64,000 bases of DNA from Paulinella micropora (taxonomy: Eukaryota > Cercozoa > Imbricatea > Euglyphida > Paulinellidae), in NCBI GenBank assembly GCA_019918135.1, contig WBZZ01000457.1, forward strand, positions 1 through 64,000, written 5' to 3'. The position numbers and the translations under genes are program-made. The notes under the pieces were generated by a model. That model saw nothing but the letters and a program-made list of their open reading frames with translations. It was not told where the DNA came from and did no database searches. Shown here in pieces: positions 40,075 to 48,944 of the stretch (the first letter of the stretch is position 1; each line of letters opens with the position of its first letter).

Positions 40075-40240
40075 AGAATAGATACCAAAATCCTGGCAAA
40101 GTTTTATTAATATGGGCACTGAAAGCTAAGAGAGGGAAAAGTGAGAGGGGCGCCAAGAAAGTGAAAAAAAGAGTTTTTTTTATTAAAGCTCGACGATCTT
40201 ACATTGGCGCCACCTAGAACTAAGAGAGGGAGAGGGAAGG
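40075..40240 (-). promoter_or_regulatory. Two reverse-oriented box A elements
   Basis: GTTTTATTAATATGGGCACTGAAAGCTAAGAGAGGG lies at 40,099-40,134, and TTTTTTTATTAAAGCTCGAC ... GGCGCCACCTAGAACTAAGAGAGGG at 40,174-40,222. They point toward the left and lie downstream of the Sel1 fragment's stop. Confidence 0.45.
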
Positions 40241-40366
40241 GGGACAGGGGGGGGGGGGGGGCGCCCTGTCATAGGCTCCATGCCATTTTTTTAGTTTTGC
40301 GTCGGCTCTGCTGCGCGGTCCCCCGCAGAACCCAAGAATTTTCCGTCCCGTTGTTGTTGCCGCCAA

Positions 40367-40637
40367 TTAAATGGAAGGTAGTGGCGATTGGGCGTAGGTG
40401 CCTAGGCTCTTCTGTGCAAAGTCGCAGCCCTGCGCAGCCGCCTGGGCCCAGTGCTGTGCGCCCTTGGCTTCGTCCTTTGGCATCGCCCAACCAAAGAAAT
40501 GATAGGCGCCCAGCACGCATTGAGCGTTGGCATGGCCCTGCGCTGCGGCCTTACCAATCCACGTTGCGGATTCGGCTTTGTCTATGCGCACGCCCTCGCC
40601 AGCGCAGTAGCATAACCCAAGCCTGAACTGTGCTTTG
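40367..40637 (-). pseudogene. Sel1-repeat protein, C-terminal fragment
   Basis: About 90 residues, 'AQFRLGLCYCAGEGVRIDKA' to 'GCDFAQKSLGTYAQSPLPSI', close to the C-terminus of the longer Sel1 gene at 43,765. The 5' part is missing, and the fragment starts at the edge of the Fanzor-linked segment at 40,643. It is either a Sel1 gene cut by insertion of the Fanzor element or a truncated duplicate. Confidence 0.8.
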
Positions 40638-40642
40638 GATTG

Positions 40643-40736
40643 GATTGAAATCTTAGAGAGGCGAACCCCTCCAGAGATTCCTACAGCTGGAAGGGAGAAA
40701 GGGCAGCACGCGGCACATCCACCTCCCTTCTCAGAG
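40643..40736 (-). ncRNA. Candidate omega-RNA 3' scaffold of the long Fanzor copy
   Basis: It matches 26,908-27,001 over about 94 bp, with changes in both arms of the terminal stem (GGAGG with CCTCT here, TGAGG with CCTCA there). In RNA sense it ends AAGATTTCAATCC at the junction with the Sel1 fragment, where a guide would begin. It lies 80 bp beyond the Fanzor stop, while the truncated copy's lies 28 bp beyond. Confidence 0.55.
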
Positions 40737-40815
40737 GCCCCAATCGAAGCAAAGCAACCTAAACCCGACCTGACGCCAGGTTTTGGTGCGCGTTTTTTTT
40801 ATGACCTAAACAAAA

Positions 40816-42729
40816 CTAATACAAGTCCTGACGACCCAAGGCCAGCAGTCTTAAGAGGATATTGCGACTGGCGTTCATGTCGCGTCCGTGCTGGAGCGCG
40901 CACCACTGGCAGCTGTACGTCTTGGCGGCTTTGATGTCTCTCCACAGCGTCCCGCATTGCGTACACGCCTGTGTCGTGAACTCCTCGTTGCAGATCAGCA
41001 GCTTGCATTTACCTACATACTCTCGCTGCAAATTGAGCAAGCGCTTGCGGAAGTCTGCGTGTCGCCAAGCAAGCAGCTTGCGCTTTGTTTCACGCGAGAT
41101 CGTTTTGCCCTTTACCATGCCCGACGCTCCGAACCAAGGTAGCACGACGTAGTCGTGGTTATCGAGCAGCCATCTGGCTGCTTTCTTATGTACGTCTTGG
41201 ACCATGTTGTAGATCTTATCACGCACTCGAGTAATAGCGCGCCGTAGGCGCCAGCGGTTCCGCTTCTTGCTGCTGTCCTTAGCCAGTAGCGCGACCTTGC
41301 TTTGCAGATTGTCGACGTGTTTCTGCAGACGGTACACGCGTGCAATAGACCCGCGGCCCCATTCGGTTATCGCGCCCGAGTCCGCGTGGTACATGGTCAG
41401 AAAGCTCCTTACGCCCGGGTCAATGCTCACTGCACGCCTGGAGTCGGGCTCCGCAATTTCGCGCTGCCGCTGCTCTATCTCTACCGGTACATGTAAGTAC
41501 CATCTACCCAGTGGATCGACCCTCAGGCGCACGTCGTACTTGATTTCAAGCTTCCTGGCTCCAAGCCTACGCTCTTGTTTTCTCCAATCCTTGGAGGTAA
41601 CTGAGTCTGGTCCCAGAAAGCCAGCAAAGAAGCCCCGCTGGCGCCCCCAGACTGTGTGCGAGATCGCGATCGTAGACCTGCGCTCCTCCCACTTGCGGAA
41701 GTTGACTCTCTTCCAGTGAAAGAACTTGCCCTTTTGGCTAAGATTTGAGATGGCGGAGGCCCGCGCCGCTTGCAGGTCCCGGATGGCCACTTCACGGATG
41801 GCGTAGGGCACGCTGAGAAGCCACGGCCTGGCTCGCACGAACTCGCTATCTTCTTTCACAAACCGCAGGCGCAGAGTATCTTGATCAAAGTCGCCCAAGC
41901 AGCGCATTCTACCGCCCATCTCGGCCCTTCTTTGCTCTCGACGCTCCTTTTGTTCTTGACGCTCTCTGGCTTTTCTGGCCTTGATCTCCTCGAGCGTCTC
42001 CTCCTCCTTCTCTTCCTTGTCTTTCTGCTCCTGCTGCTTCTCCTCTTTTTTTCTTCTCTTGTGCTTGGCGGGATTTTCCTCCTTTTTTCTTGGCGCCGTC
42101 TCTTTTTACCAGCCCGCTGACGCGGGCTGGAGGGAAGCACGCTGGGCTTTAAGGGGGGGCGCGGGGGGCATGCCCCCCGGCAGCCAAGCTCGCCTAACCT
42201 CTTTATCCTTGGTCTTTGGGTAGATCCTGCACGTGAGTGTCTTGAGCGGGAACGTCTTTCCTGCTTTCTTGCTCAGACTGAACTTCTTCTTGGGCACCTT
42301 GTTCTGTTGCTCGTCTGGTTTGGTTGCGTTGCGTCGCGCGTTGACCTGAGTCGCGGGCAGTAGTGCAAGTCGCGACTGCCAAGAGGTCTCCTGCGGGCCT
42401 TGTGCTGATGTCGGCTCGTACCTTCTGACCGAGCTCCAGGAACCGTTACCAAGGGCCCTGCTCAGAGAAATAGGCAGGCGGCTTGCGCTCGCTCTGGCCA
42501 GGCCGCCTCCTGTGTAGAGAGGTAACTGCCTAGACATCTCTCTGGCAGACTCAGTCCAGAACGGCGCATAAGCTAAAACTGGTTCCGGAGGAGGCTGTGC
42601 GGGTCTTGACTTCTTTTCTCGGAGCTTTTCTTCTCGTGGCCAACCCACCGGCGTGGGCTGTAGGGGGGGCTTGGGGGGCCATGCTCCCCCGAGGTCCCAG
42701 AGTGGGCGCCGCCTCATTGGAGAAGTCAC
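40816..42729 (-). CDS. Fanzor (eukaryotic TnpB-like RNA-guided nuclease)
   Basis: The 367-residue C-terminal frame (40,816-41,919) holds the RuvC-like fold: D167 in 'AVSIDPGVRSFL'; 'VVLPWFGASGM' at 258-268, where TnpB has its glutamate but Fanzor does not; 'NEEFTTQACTQCG' with E312/E313 as the rearranged catalytic glutamate and C319/C322; C337/C340; and D347 in 'GRDMNASRN'. A basic bridge-helix-like region lies near 215-235. The N-terminal part (42,106-42,729; 'KTLTCRIYPKTKDKEVRRAW') is in a different frame, and two family D hairpins are embedded in that region, so this copy may not make one continuous protein. Fanzors occur in giant viruses and protists and cut DNA guided by an omega-RNA. 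No transposase gene accompanies it. Confidence 0.85.
42109..42178. repeat. Family D hairpin pair within the Fanzor 5' region
   Basis: CCAGCCCGCTGACGCGGGCTGG (42,109-42,130) is followed by GGGGGGCATGCCCCCC (42,163-42,178). It translates on the minus strand to 'LPGGMPPAPPLKAQ' and so on. The same pair of hairpins occurs at 26,380-26,427, 27,003-27,049 and, with a diverged sequence, at 42,640-42,691. Confidence 0.7.
42640..42691. repeat. Family D hairpin pair, second copy in the Fanzor 5' region
   Basis: CCCACCGGCGTGGG and GGGGGGCCATGCTCCCCC form two stems 20 bp apart, in the same order and spacing as the other copies. Translation gives 'GGAWPPKPPLQPTPVGW' on the minus strand, parallel to 'GGMPPAPPLKAQ..SAGW' in the other copy. 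Confidence 0.6.
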
Positions 42730-42959
42730 TCTTTGGATGACTTAGACGGAGTTTGTAGTCGAGGCAAGACCCATAAAGCCAAGGGCAGGGCCATGCCTGT
42801 AGCTGGTCACAAGGTGAGCAGGTTAAATTTGTGGGTTTAGAGGGAAAGCAAAAATAAACAAGCTTTCTTTTTCCGAGCTCGAAGGGGGGGGGGGCGGCCC
42901 CCCGTCCCACACCCCCCCCCTTCCTGTACCGGGGGGGAGAGGAGAGGGAAGGGGGAGCC

Positions 42960-43315
42960 CTCCACGTTACGTTGCACATCTTTCCCGTTCCCCCGCCCCC
43001 TCTCCCCCGGCCCCCGGCCTCTCCCGAGGGTAAGGGTGCCCGAAAAAATTGTTTGATAGGTGGAGCACAATTCTGACGCACCCACCCTTTTCCCAGGGAA
43101 ATACGCACACACATTTAGCAGCAAATTTCACACAAGAAAAAAATGAGCAAGGAAAAAAAATCCTGTCCGCACAAATCTAGGGCGACAAGCCCAAAACCAC
43201 TCTAGTTAAAACGTTTTTTAATTAAAACTAAGATCGGATTGAAATCTTGCGCGAATGAATGGGGCGGTGGTCAATGTACCAGGTGGACAAGTGCCTCACG
43301 ACCCCCGGCGGCCCC
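42960..43315. repeat. Dispersed repeat E, copy 2
   Basis: It matches 33,870-34,215 along its whole length (see there), including GATCGGATTGAAATCTTGCG at 43,231. Its GATTGAAATCTT core also equals the outer end of the Fanzor-linked RNA segment. Confidence 0.85.
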
Positions 43316-43764
43316 CTGGCGCTCTGGTGAGATGCAGTCCAGACCAGCTGGCCTCCGGCCGAGTCCTGGTTCGAGCCCGCCGGTCTACCCTTTGACTACA
43401 GGCTCGACGCGACGTGGACGGCGCTAGTATAACCCCTTGGCCTCCTCCCCCCCGCCCTGGCTTCCCTGGCTTTTGGCACACAGCTCTGAACATTATCTGC
43501 TCCCCAAGAGAGCTACCAGGCCCTAGCTATGGACAGCGCACACGTTGCTGAACCAGGGTCTGCGGGGCCCGTGGATCCGCCCTGGTTTCACTGCCTGCTA
43601 GGAAGGCAAGCGCATCTGGTGGTCGTCGCACGCGCTGGTCTGTGCGCGCCAAGCACGCTTGCGAATTCTGCGCCGAGGCGCTGCCGGCAGCCGTTCTACA
43701 CAATTTATTAAATTAATTCACTAGTCACACCCTGGCGCGGTTTTGTTTTGAAATTATTCTTTTA
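43316..43764. other. Spacer without supported gene
   Basis: GC-rich spacer with a GGTTCGAGCCC sequence that resembles a tRNA T-loop but lacks the rest. It ends with AATTTATTAAATTAATTCAC (43,701), an AT-rich box after the Sel1 gene's stop. Confidence 0.4.
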
Positions 43765-44721
43765 TTAAATGGAAGGTAGTGGTGTTTGGACGTAGGTGCC
43801 CAGGCTTTTCTGTGCAAAGTCGCAGCCCTGCGCAGCTGCCTGGCCCCAGTACTGTGCGCCCTTGGCTTCGTCCTTTGGCATTGACCAACCAAAGAAATGG
43901 TAAGCGCCTAGCAAGCATCGAGCTTTGGCATGGCCCTGCGCTGCGGCCTTGCCGATCCAGGCTGCGGATTCGGCTTTGTCTATGCGCACCCCCTCGCCAG
44001 AGCAGTAGCATAACCCAAGCCTGAACTGTCCTTCGTCATTGCCTTGCAACGCCGCTTTTTGGTAGAATTCACACGCCTTGGTCTGATTCTTGGGGGTTCC
44101 CATCCCGTACATATAGCAAGCCCCCAGCCGCAGCTGCGCGCCCGCCAAATTCTTGGAAGCTGCTTTATGGTACAAGCGGAAAGCCCTGGCCTCGTTTAGG
44201 GGGACCCCCTGCCTCTCGAGTAGCAGTCCCCCCTGCGCCTCTGCGTTTCCCTTCAAAGCGGCGCGCTCGTACCATTGCGCGGCTTTGGCTTCATCTTTGG
44301 CCACGCCTTGGCCATTCATGTAGCACCGAGCCAGACGAAACTGCGCGTCCGTCTGTCCAAGCTCAGACGCTGACGTGTACCATTTCGTGGCCTCGACTTT
44401 GTTTTTCACGACTCCTTTTCCTTTCATATAACACGCCCCCAGCCAACGCTGCGCTTCTGCGTTTCCTTGCTTCGCTGCGCGCGTAAGCCACTGCGCTGCC
44501 TGAACCAAGTCCCGCTCCACGCCCGTTCCGTGCGTATAAATGGATGATAGGCAAAACTGTGCGTGTGAATCCCCTCCCTCCGCCGATAGTTTGAAAAGTT
44601 CTACTGCCTTGGCGATGTCTCGGGCAACGCCGTCCGTTGGATTTCCGTGCAGGTACATTTCTGCCAGGCACGTTTGGGCCTCGACGTCACCTTCTTCCGC
44701 TGCTTTTGTCACTCGATGCAA
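43765..44721 (-). CDS. Sel1-repeat (SLR) protein
   Basis: About 318 residues made of eight Sel1-like repeats of 36 residues, for example 'AQFCLSSIYTHGTGVERDLV', 'AQWLTRAAKQGNAEAQRWLG', 'AQFRLARCYMNGQGVAKDEA' and 'GLCYCSGEGVRIDKAESAAW'. One repeat near residues 155-170 is shorter. Sel1 proteins are alpha-alpha superhelices that scaffold protein complexes; viruses may use them to bind host signalling proteins. There is no ATG close to the start of the repeat region: the frame stays open upstream through a 36 bp direct repeat, so the N-terminus is unresolved. The last 90 residues are duplicated at 40,367. Confidence 0.8.
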   Translation of the reverse strand: MHRVTKAAEEGDVEAQTCLAEMYLHGNPTDGVARDIAKAVELFKLSAEGGDSHAQFCLSSIYTHGTGVERDLVQAAQWLTRAAKQGNAEAQRWLGACYMKGKGVVKNKVEATKWYTSASELGQTDAQFRLARCYMNGQGVAKDEAKAAQWYERAALKGNAEAQGGLLLERQGVPLNEARAFRLYHKAASKNLAGAQLRLGACYMYGMGTPKNQTKACEFYQKAALQGNDEGQFRLGLCYCSGEGVRIDKAESAAWIGKAAAQGHAKARCLLGAYHFFGWSMPKDEAKGAQYWGQAAAQGCDFAQKSLGTYVQTPLPSI

Positions 44722-44731
44722 CCTCGCGCGT

Positions 44732-44803
44732 ATTGCCCCTGCCAGTACCGTTTGCAGTTCTGCTGCGTTGCCCCTGCCAGTACCGTTTGCAGTTCTGCTG
44801 CGC
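44732..44803. repeat. 36 bp direct repeat
   Basis: TTGCCCCTGCCAGTACCGTT followed by TGCAGTTCTGCTGCG occurs twice head to tail, with a third partial copy. It lies at the 5' side of the Sel1 gene. Being 36 bp it keeps the frame, matching one Sel1 repeat length only by chance. Confidence 0.8.
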
Positions 44804-45009
44804 CAAGCCGGCGGCTCCGGTGTCGATTTTTTTTGCGAGTGGAGCCAGTTACCATTCGGGAGGCGTGCAAGACCTGATACAAGAATAAATGTTTTAATTT
44901 TTTGCTAGCTCGACTATACCAAAAACATGCTCTTAGTGCGTTACAAAGGGAGGGGGGGGGCGCCCCCTTTTTTTCTTGTTCTCTCTCTCTCTCTCTCTCT
45001 CTCTCGCTC

Positions 45010-45460
45010 TCTTGCAAGGATCAAGCTACAGGAAATGCGTCGAAGGTACAATCAACACAGCCTAGTGCCAAGCGACTGTGCGTTGATGTACAAACAGGAA
45101 CCGAATATCTTCAAGATCTGGGAACGCAAGTGTGCCAAACCGGTCGGGGCGGCTACAATCAGCGCCCATCATCTTATCCAACCGCGGCCAGGTCCTGGTT
45201 TTGCCCGACGAAAACGGCAACCCGCTCTGGACCGCCCAAGAAAAAGAAGAAGAAGCGTTCCGATCCGAACGCGTTCCAGCCGTAAGCATCGGTCAATACC
45301 AGGCGACCGATCGCGAATTTATGGATAAATTCTACCCCTTGTTAGTGGAATTACTGTCCCAAGTCGCAACGCAGCAAAGGCTGCCAGTTCTAGCCAAGCC
45401 TGCAAATCACGAACGCCCTCACGTCTTTTATATCTCGCGAAAATCAAACAAGGCCCCCCT
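45010..45460 (+). pseudogene. Multigene-family fragment on the plus strand
   Basis: It encodes 'KLQEMRRRYNQHSLVPSDCA', 'LMYKQEPNIFKIWERK', 'APIILSNRGQVLVLPDENGN', 'KFYPLLVELLSQVATQQRLP' and 'ERPHVFYISRKSNK', all with counterparts between 37.8 and 39.3 kb. It is broken (about two breaks) and is cut off by intergenic repeat C at 45,470. The original function is unknown. Confidence 0.5.
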
Positions 45461-45469
45461 CCATTTTTT

Positions 45470-45600
45470 TCTTCTTTCCCACCTAAGCTTCCCTGAGCCG
45501 GGGGGGGGGGGCTCAAAGAACAAAGGGAAGGGGTAGGGGAAGGGCGCAGAAGCTACAACAACAAAGTAAATATATGAAACGTCTCCACTAAGCACACCCG
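45470..45600. repeat. Intergenic repeat family C, partial copy
   Basis: CTGAGCCGGGGGGGGGGGGCTC, AGGGGAAGGGCGCAGAAGCT and ATATATGAAACGTCTCCACT correspond to the 3' half of the units at 25,589 and 48,945. Confidence 0.75.
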
Positions 45601-46111
45601 CCCTCCTTCCTTCCTTTGGAGAGAAGAGGGAGCGGGAGGAGAAAAGGGGACGGGGGAGATGAGGGGGGCGCCTCTCTCCCTTCCCCTCCCTCCGTCCCTT
45701 CCCCTTGCCTTTCCTTTCTCGAATGAAATTGTCGCCAAATCGTCTCTGCGTATGTGTCTTCCCGCGAAAAAACCGCGCCAAAAATTTTCTGTTGCGCAAA
45801 CGACAATTTTTTCGTACTTTTCCCCTTCGGGGGGGGGGGGGGAGAAGCGGGGGATAGGAAGGGGAAGAGAAGGGAGGAGGGGCCGCCCCCTCCCCTCTTC
45901 TTCCCCGCTCCCTTTCCCCCTTTGCTTCCCTTTGCCTTTCTCATACATTTCTTTGCGAAGTGGACTTTGTTTTCTTTCCCGCTTCGAATAAAATTTGTCG
46001 CCAAGTTATCTTGTGTGTGTTTCCCCGGAAAACCTACCGCCCCCCCTCTCCATCCCTATCTCTGTTCTCAATCTCTTAGTTTTCAGTGCCAAGTGGACAA
46101 CTTTGTCGGGT
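45601..46111. other. Non-coding spacer with family B and box A motifs
   Basis: It contains GAATGAAATTGTCGCCAAATC (45,721), CTTCCCGCGAAAAAACCGCGCC (45,755), AAGTGGACTTTGTTTTCTTT (45,959), GTTTCCCCGGAAAACC (46,018) and a box A element CTCTTAGTTTTCAGTGCCAAG (46,073). It is a chain of the same modules as at 31.9-32.7 kb. No gene. Confidence 0.55.
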
Positions 46112-47059
46112 TTAATTAAAAAGACTTTTTTTTTTGCTTCCGATTAAGGACGCAATTCTCTGGTGCAGTCGACCGGTCTGCCGCGCTGTGGGGCGCTGCT
46201 TTAATGTCTTCTCTGGCGGAAGGTATGGCGGGGGTTTGGAGCGTTTGAGACGGGACGCGCGGCGGGGCCCTGTGGCGGCAGGGCCGCTGTTGCTGCTGCC
46301 TTCCCCAAATTTGTTGTTTATCTTTTTTCGGGTCTGGTCTATCTGTTCTGGAATTAAGCCAACCAAGGGAATTAGGTTGCCACCTTGTGCGGGGACGGAA
46401 TTCCGCGCTCCCAACGCCGACGCCGAGGGCTGCTCTGCCTTCTTTTCCGCCAAAACCTGCGTGGCAGGCCGCGGTCGTTGCCAAAAATGGACGACGGCGT
46501 GTTTCTGTTCTGGACGCTGACTCTGCGGGGCTTTGGGGGGGAAGGGCACTGGCTCCGAAGGGTAGGCAACGCGATCAGAAGCCCACGCCTGTTGCTGCGG
46601 CGGCTGTGTCTGTTTTATCTGTGGCGGTTGACTGCGAGGCGCCGGCCCCTTGCGATCGATACCACACAATTACGTATGCTATTATTTTGGCCTTCAGCTC
46701 TCCCGCCTGATATTCCACGCTGGCTTTCCTTTCTTGTTTACTAAGCTGCACGAGCAGTTCGGCCCAGAAGGCGGGCCAACAGAGAAATGCACCCAGCATT
46801 GAATATGCATCTGCGTTGCTTGTCGCTAATGAATCGTGCAGATTTCTTATACGCGTGGGCCTGGTGCTGGACTGGCTACTGGCGCTTTGGATAAGTCAGC
46901 AGCACGTATAGAATCGGGTGCGACAGAGAGTGGCGGGGTTGCATGAAGTAAATAGTTGGCCCGTCGGCTCAGTAATTCGCACTTTGGTAAGACAACCTCT
47001 TGCCTAAAAATGTTGTCTTGTCTTGCCAAACACTCGAACTTTTTTTCGTACTCTAGCAA
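46112..47059 (-). pseudogene. Gene family X, copy with internal deletion
   Basis: It matches the longest copy at 49,731-51,110: the N-terminal 'FECLARQDNIFRQEVVLPKC', a middle with 'GAGASQ'-type linker and proline/glutamine-rich stretch, and a C-terminal 'GGNLIPLVGLIPEQIDQTRK' and 'KSLFN'. About 340 bp of the central domain are absent relative to the long copy. It is broken (about three breaks). A box A element and an AT box (TTTAATTAAAAAGAC) lie at its 3' end as in the long copy. Confidence 0.65.
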
Positions 47060-47179
47060 AGCTTTTTCCTCTGCTTGAGGCAGAGCCAGTCTGCTTGTAA
47101 GTAAATACTATTTCTAGTACTCGTTCGCCCGCGGACGGGCCGGCGATGATGACAAGAACAAAGGCCCCCCTCAACCTTG

Positions 47180-47245
47180 GTCACTAAGTCTCAGTGCCAA
47201 AGTTTAATACTTTTGTCAAGCTTTTTACTTAAAAAAATCTCTTTT
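47180..47245 (+). promoter_or_regulatory. Box A element
   Basis: CACTAAGTCTCAGTGCCAAAGTTTAATACTTTTGTCAAGCTTTTTAC lies between family X and the F-box gene, both on the minus strand. It therefore sits at the 3' end of the F-box gene. Confidence 0.5.
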
Positions 47246-47274
47246 TTCTTTGCAATCTTGTGGTTACAGTTTGC

Positions 47275-47928
47275 TCAGGCGTCGGAGTCCCAGGAGCGTG
47301 GGGAAAGCATTTCTGTACAGTCTTGTACGTCCAATTGTGGCAGGTGCGTTAACTTTTGCAGAGTCCGGTCCGAAATATTGGAGCAGCAGGTCAAACTCAG
47401 GCGCTGTAGGCCGGTATATCTGGGCAGTATGGCCTGCAATTCCGCGTCAGTGATGTCGCTGTGCCCGATCCGCAGCACAGCCAGCGAGCTTGCGCTGCGT
47501 AGCCGCCTCAAGCAGCCGTTCGTGTCGTCGTGCTGGTCCAAGTCCAGAATGTGAATCGCAGAGAATGCCCCCACAAGTTCTGGCGACGTTGAGCCTACGA
47601 TTGTTAGTTCTTGTACCTGTAAGTCCGTGATCACTGATACTAGTTTCTTAGTGCAGGCCGCCGAAAGACATGGGATGGTGAGATTGGTTAGCGGCTCCGC
47701 AGTGATTCGGCAGGCAGGACCCAGAAAAGACAGTATGAGGCGGTCCACAGGAAAGTGTAGGTCGAGCTCTGGCTGCTCTAACTCTGCCCAAAATTTGTAT
47801 GTTTTTACTAGTTCATTAAACTGCTTGCACACTAAGTTCCAAGTAACTGCCTCTCCGGCACCTACCAGGTCCCTTACAAGCGGCCAGATATCCAAAGGCA
47901 TGGAGAGCAACCCGGAGTGTGTGGACAT
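47275..47928 (-). CDS. F-box and leucine-rich-repeat protein
   Basis: 217 residues from MSTHSGLLSMPLDIWPLVRD. 'LSMPLDIWPLVRDLVGAGEA' then 'VTWNLVCKQFNELVKTYKFW' is a good F-box (LPxDIWxxI ... VCKxFNxL ... FW). Five or six LRRs follow: 'VQELTIVGSTSPELVGAF', 'LAVLRIGHSDITDAELQAIL', 'LQRLSLTCCSNISDRTLQKL', 'LPQLDVQDCTEM'. It is the FBXL type that presents substrates to the SCF ubiquitin ligase. I chose the ATG at 47,928 because the F-box begins directly after it. Looks whole. The most family-like of the three LRR proteins here. Confidence 0.75.
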   Translation of the reverse strand: MSTHSGLLSMPLDIWPLVRDLVGAGEAVTWNLVCKQFNELVKTYKFWAELEQPELDLHFPVDRLILSFLGPACRITAEPLTNLTIPCLSAACTKKLVSVITDLQVQELTIVGSTSPELVGAFSAIHILDLDQHDDTNGCLRRLRSASSLAVLRIGHSDITDAELQAILPRYTGLQRLSLTCCSNISDRTLQKLTHLPQLDVQDCTEMLSPRSWDSDA

Positions 47929-48081
47929 TGGTTTCCTTTTTTTCTTAGCTTCTCTTGTGTTTGCTTGTCTTAATAAGCCCGGACGCGAACCTCCTTGGTA
48001 CAAGAACCAACCTGCCTGTCGCGCTGGGGCGCGCTGCTGTAATGTCTTTTCTGAGAGATTCTTTTTCTCCCTCCGACATAT

Positions 48082-48744
48082 TCAAGTCCACTGTAGGCAG
48101 GGGTTGTCTTCCTGGTGGCGGGTATGGCGGGGGTTTGGCGCGTTGGCGGGGGGGGGGGGTGCGCCGGGCAGACCTGCGTCGTTGTTGCTGCTGTCTTTCC
48201 CGAATTTGTTTTTTATCTCTTTTTGGGTCTGCTGTATCTGTTCCGGAATTAAGCCAACCAAAGGAATTAAGTTGCCATCCTGTGCGGGGACGTAATTTGG
48301 TGGAGGGTTGGGAGGGGATCTGGAGACGGTGGAATGGTGACCCCCTTGCTCCGCCGGCTCCACCGGCTCCGCCAGCTTAAAGGCCTGCGCAAAGTAGCCG
48401 GACCACTCGGCAGCAGCCAGGGCACCGGCGGGGACTCCGTACTTGGCCCTCGCCTCAAAGGATCGCAGCCGCATGGTCACGACGTCGTCCTCGGTCTGGT
48501 GCACCACCGAGTCCAGCTGGGCTGGCACAAACTCGTGGCGGTACCAGAGCCACAACGGGTCCCCCTCTCTGGCACCGAGGACCAACATAGCCAGCAAACA
48601 GCCGGGGTTCAGTTCGTGGCTCAGACTTCGGGCCTCTTTCTCGGGCAGGCTGTTCAGGACTGGTTCTAGGGGGCGTTGAACCTCCGCCGCACCACCCCCG
48701 CGCAGCGGCTTCCGTGCAAGTAGCGACCAGGTCCACTCTAGCAT
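48082..48744 (-). pseudogene. Gene family X C-terminus joined to an unrelated N-terminal part
   Basis: The last third carries the family X end ('GNLIPLVGLIPEQIQQTQKE', 'IKNKFGKDSSNN'). The part before it ('MLEWTWSLLARKPLRGGGAA', 'LLAMLVLGAREGDPLWLWYR', 'MRLRSFEARAKYGVPAGALA') has no counterpart in the other copies and may be a second domain or another gene fused by recombination. Whether the ATG at 48,744 is used is uncertain. The open frame also runs far upstream through repeat C, which I do not accept as coding. Confidence 0.5.
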
Positions 48745-48944
48745 GGGAGGGAGCGTAGCAGTAGGGGAAGTTGCACGCCCGCCAGCCGCTGAGCTCCAGG
48801 GCCCGCCCCAGAACGGTGTGCGCGAAGGCGCACTGGCACTCCTCGTATCACGAACGCTGGAGTTCCCTGTTATCAGACGGGGGGGGGGGGGGGGGTTGGT
48901 GCTAAGACAATTCGTGCTCTCCCCCCTCTTTGTATCTTCCCTCT

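Noticed and set aside
43320-43440. tRNA-like sequence with GGTTCGAGCCC
   Set aside because: Only the T-loop matches. The T-stem does not pair over five bases, and no D-arm or anticodon arm at the right spacing was found.
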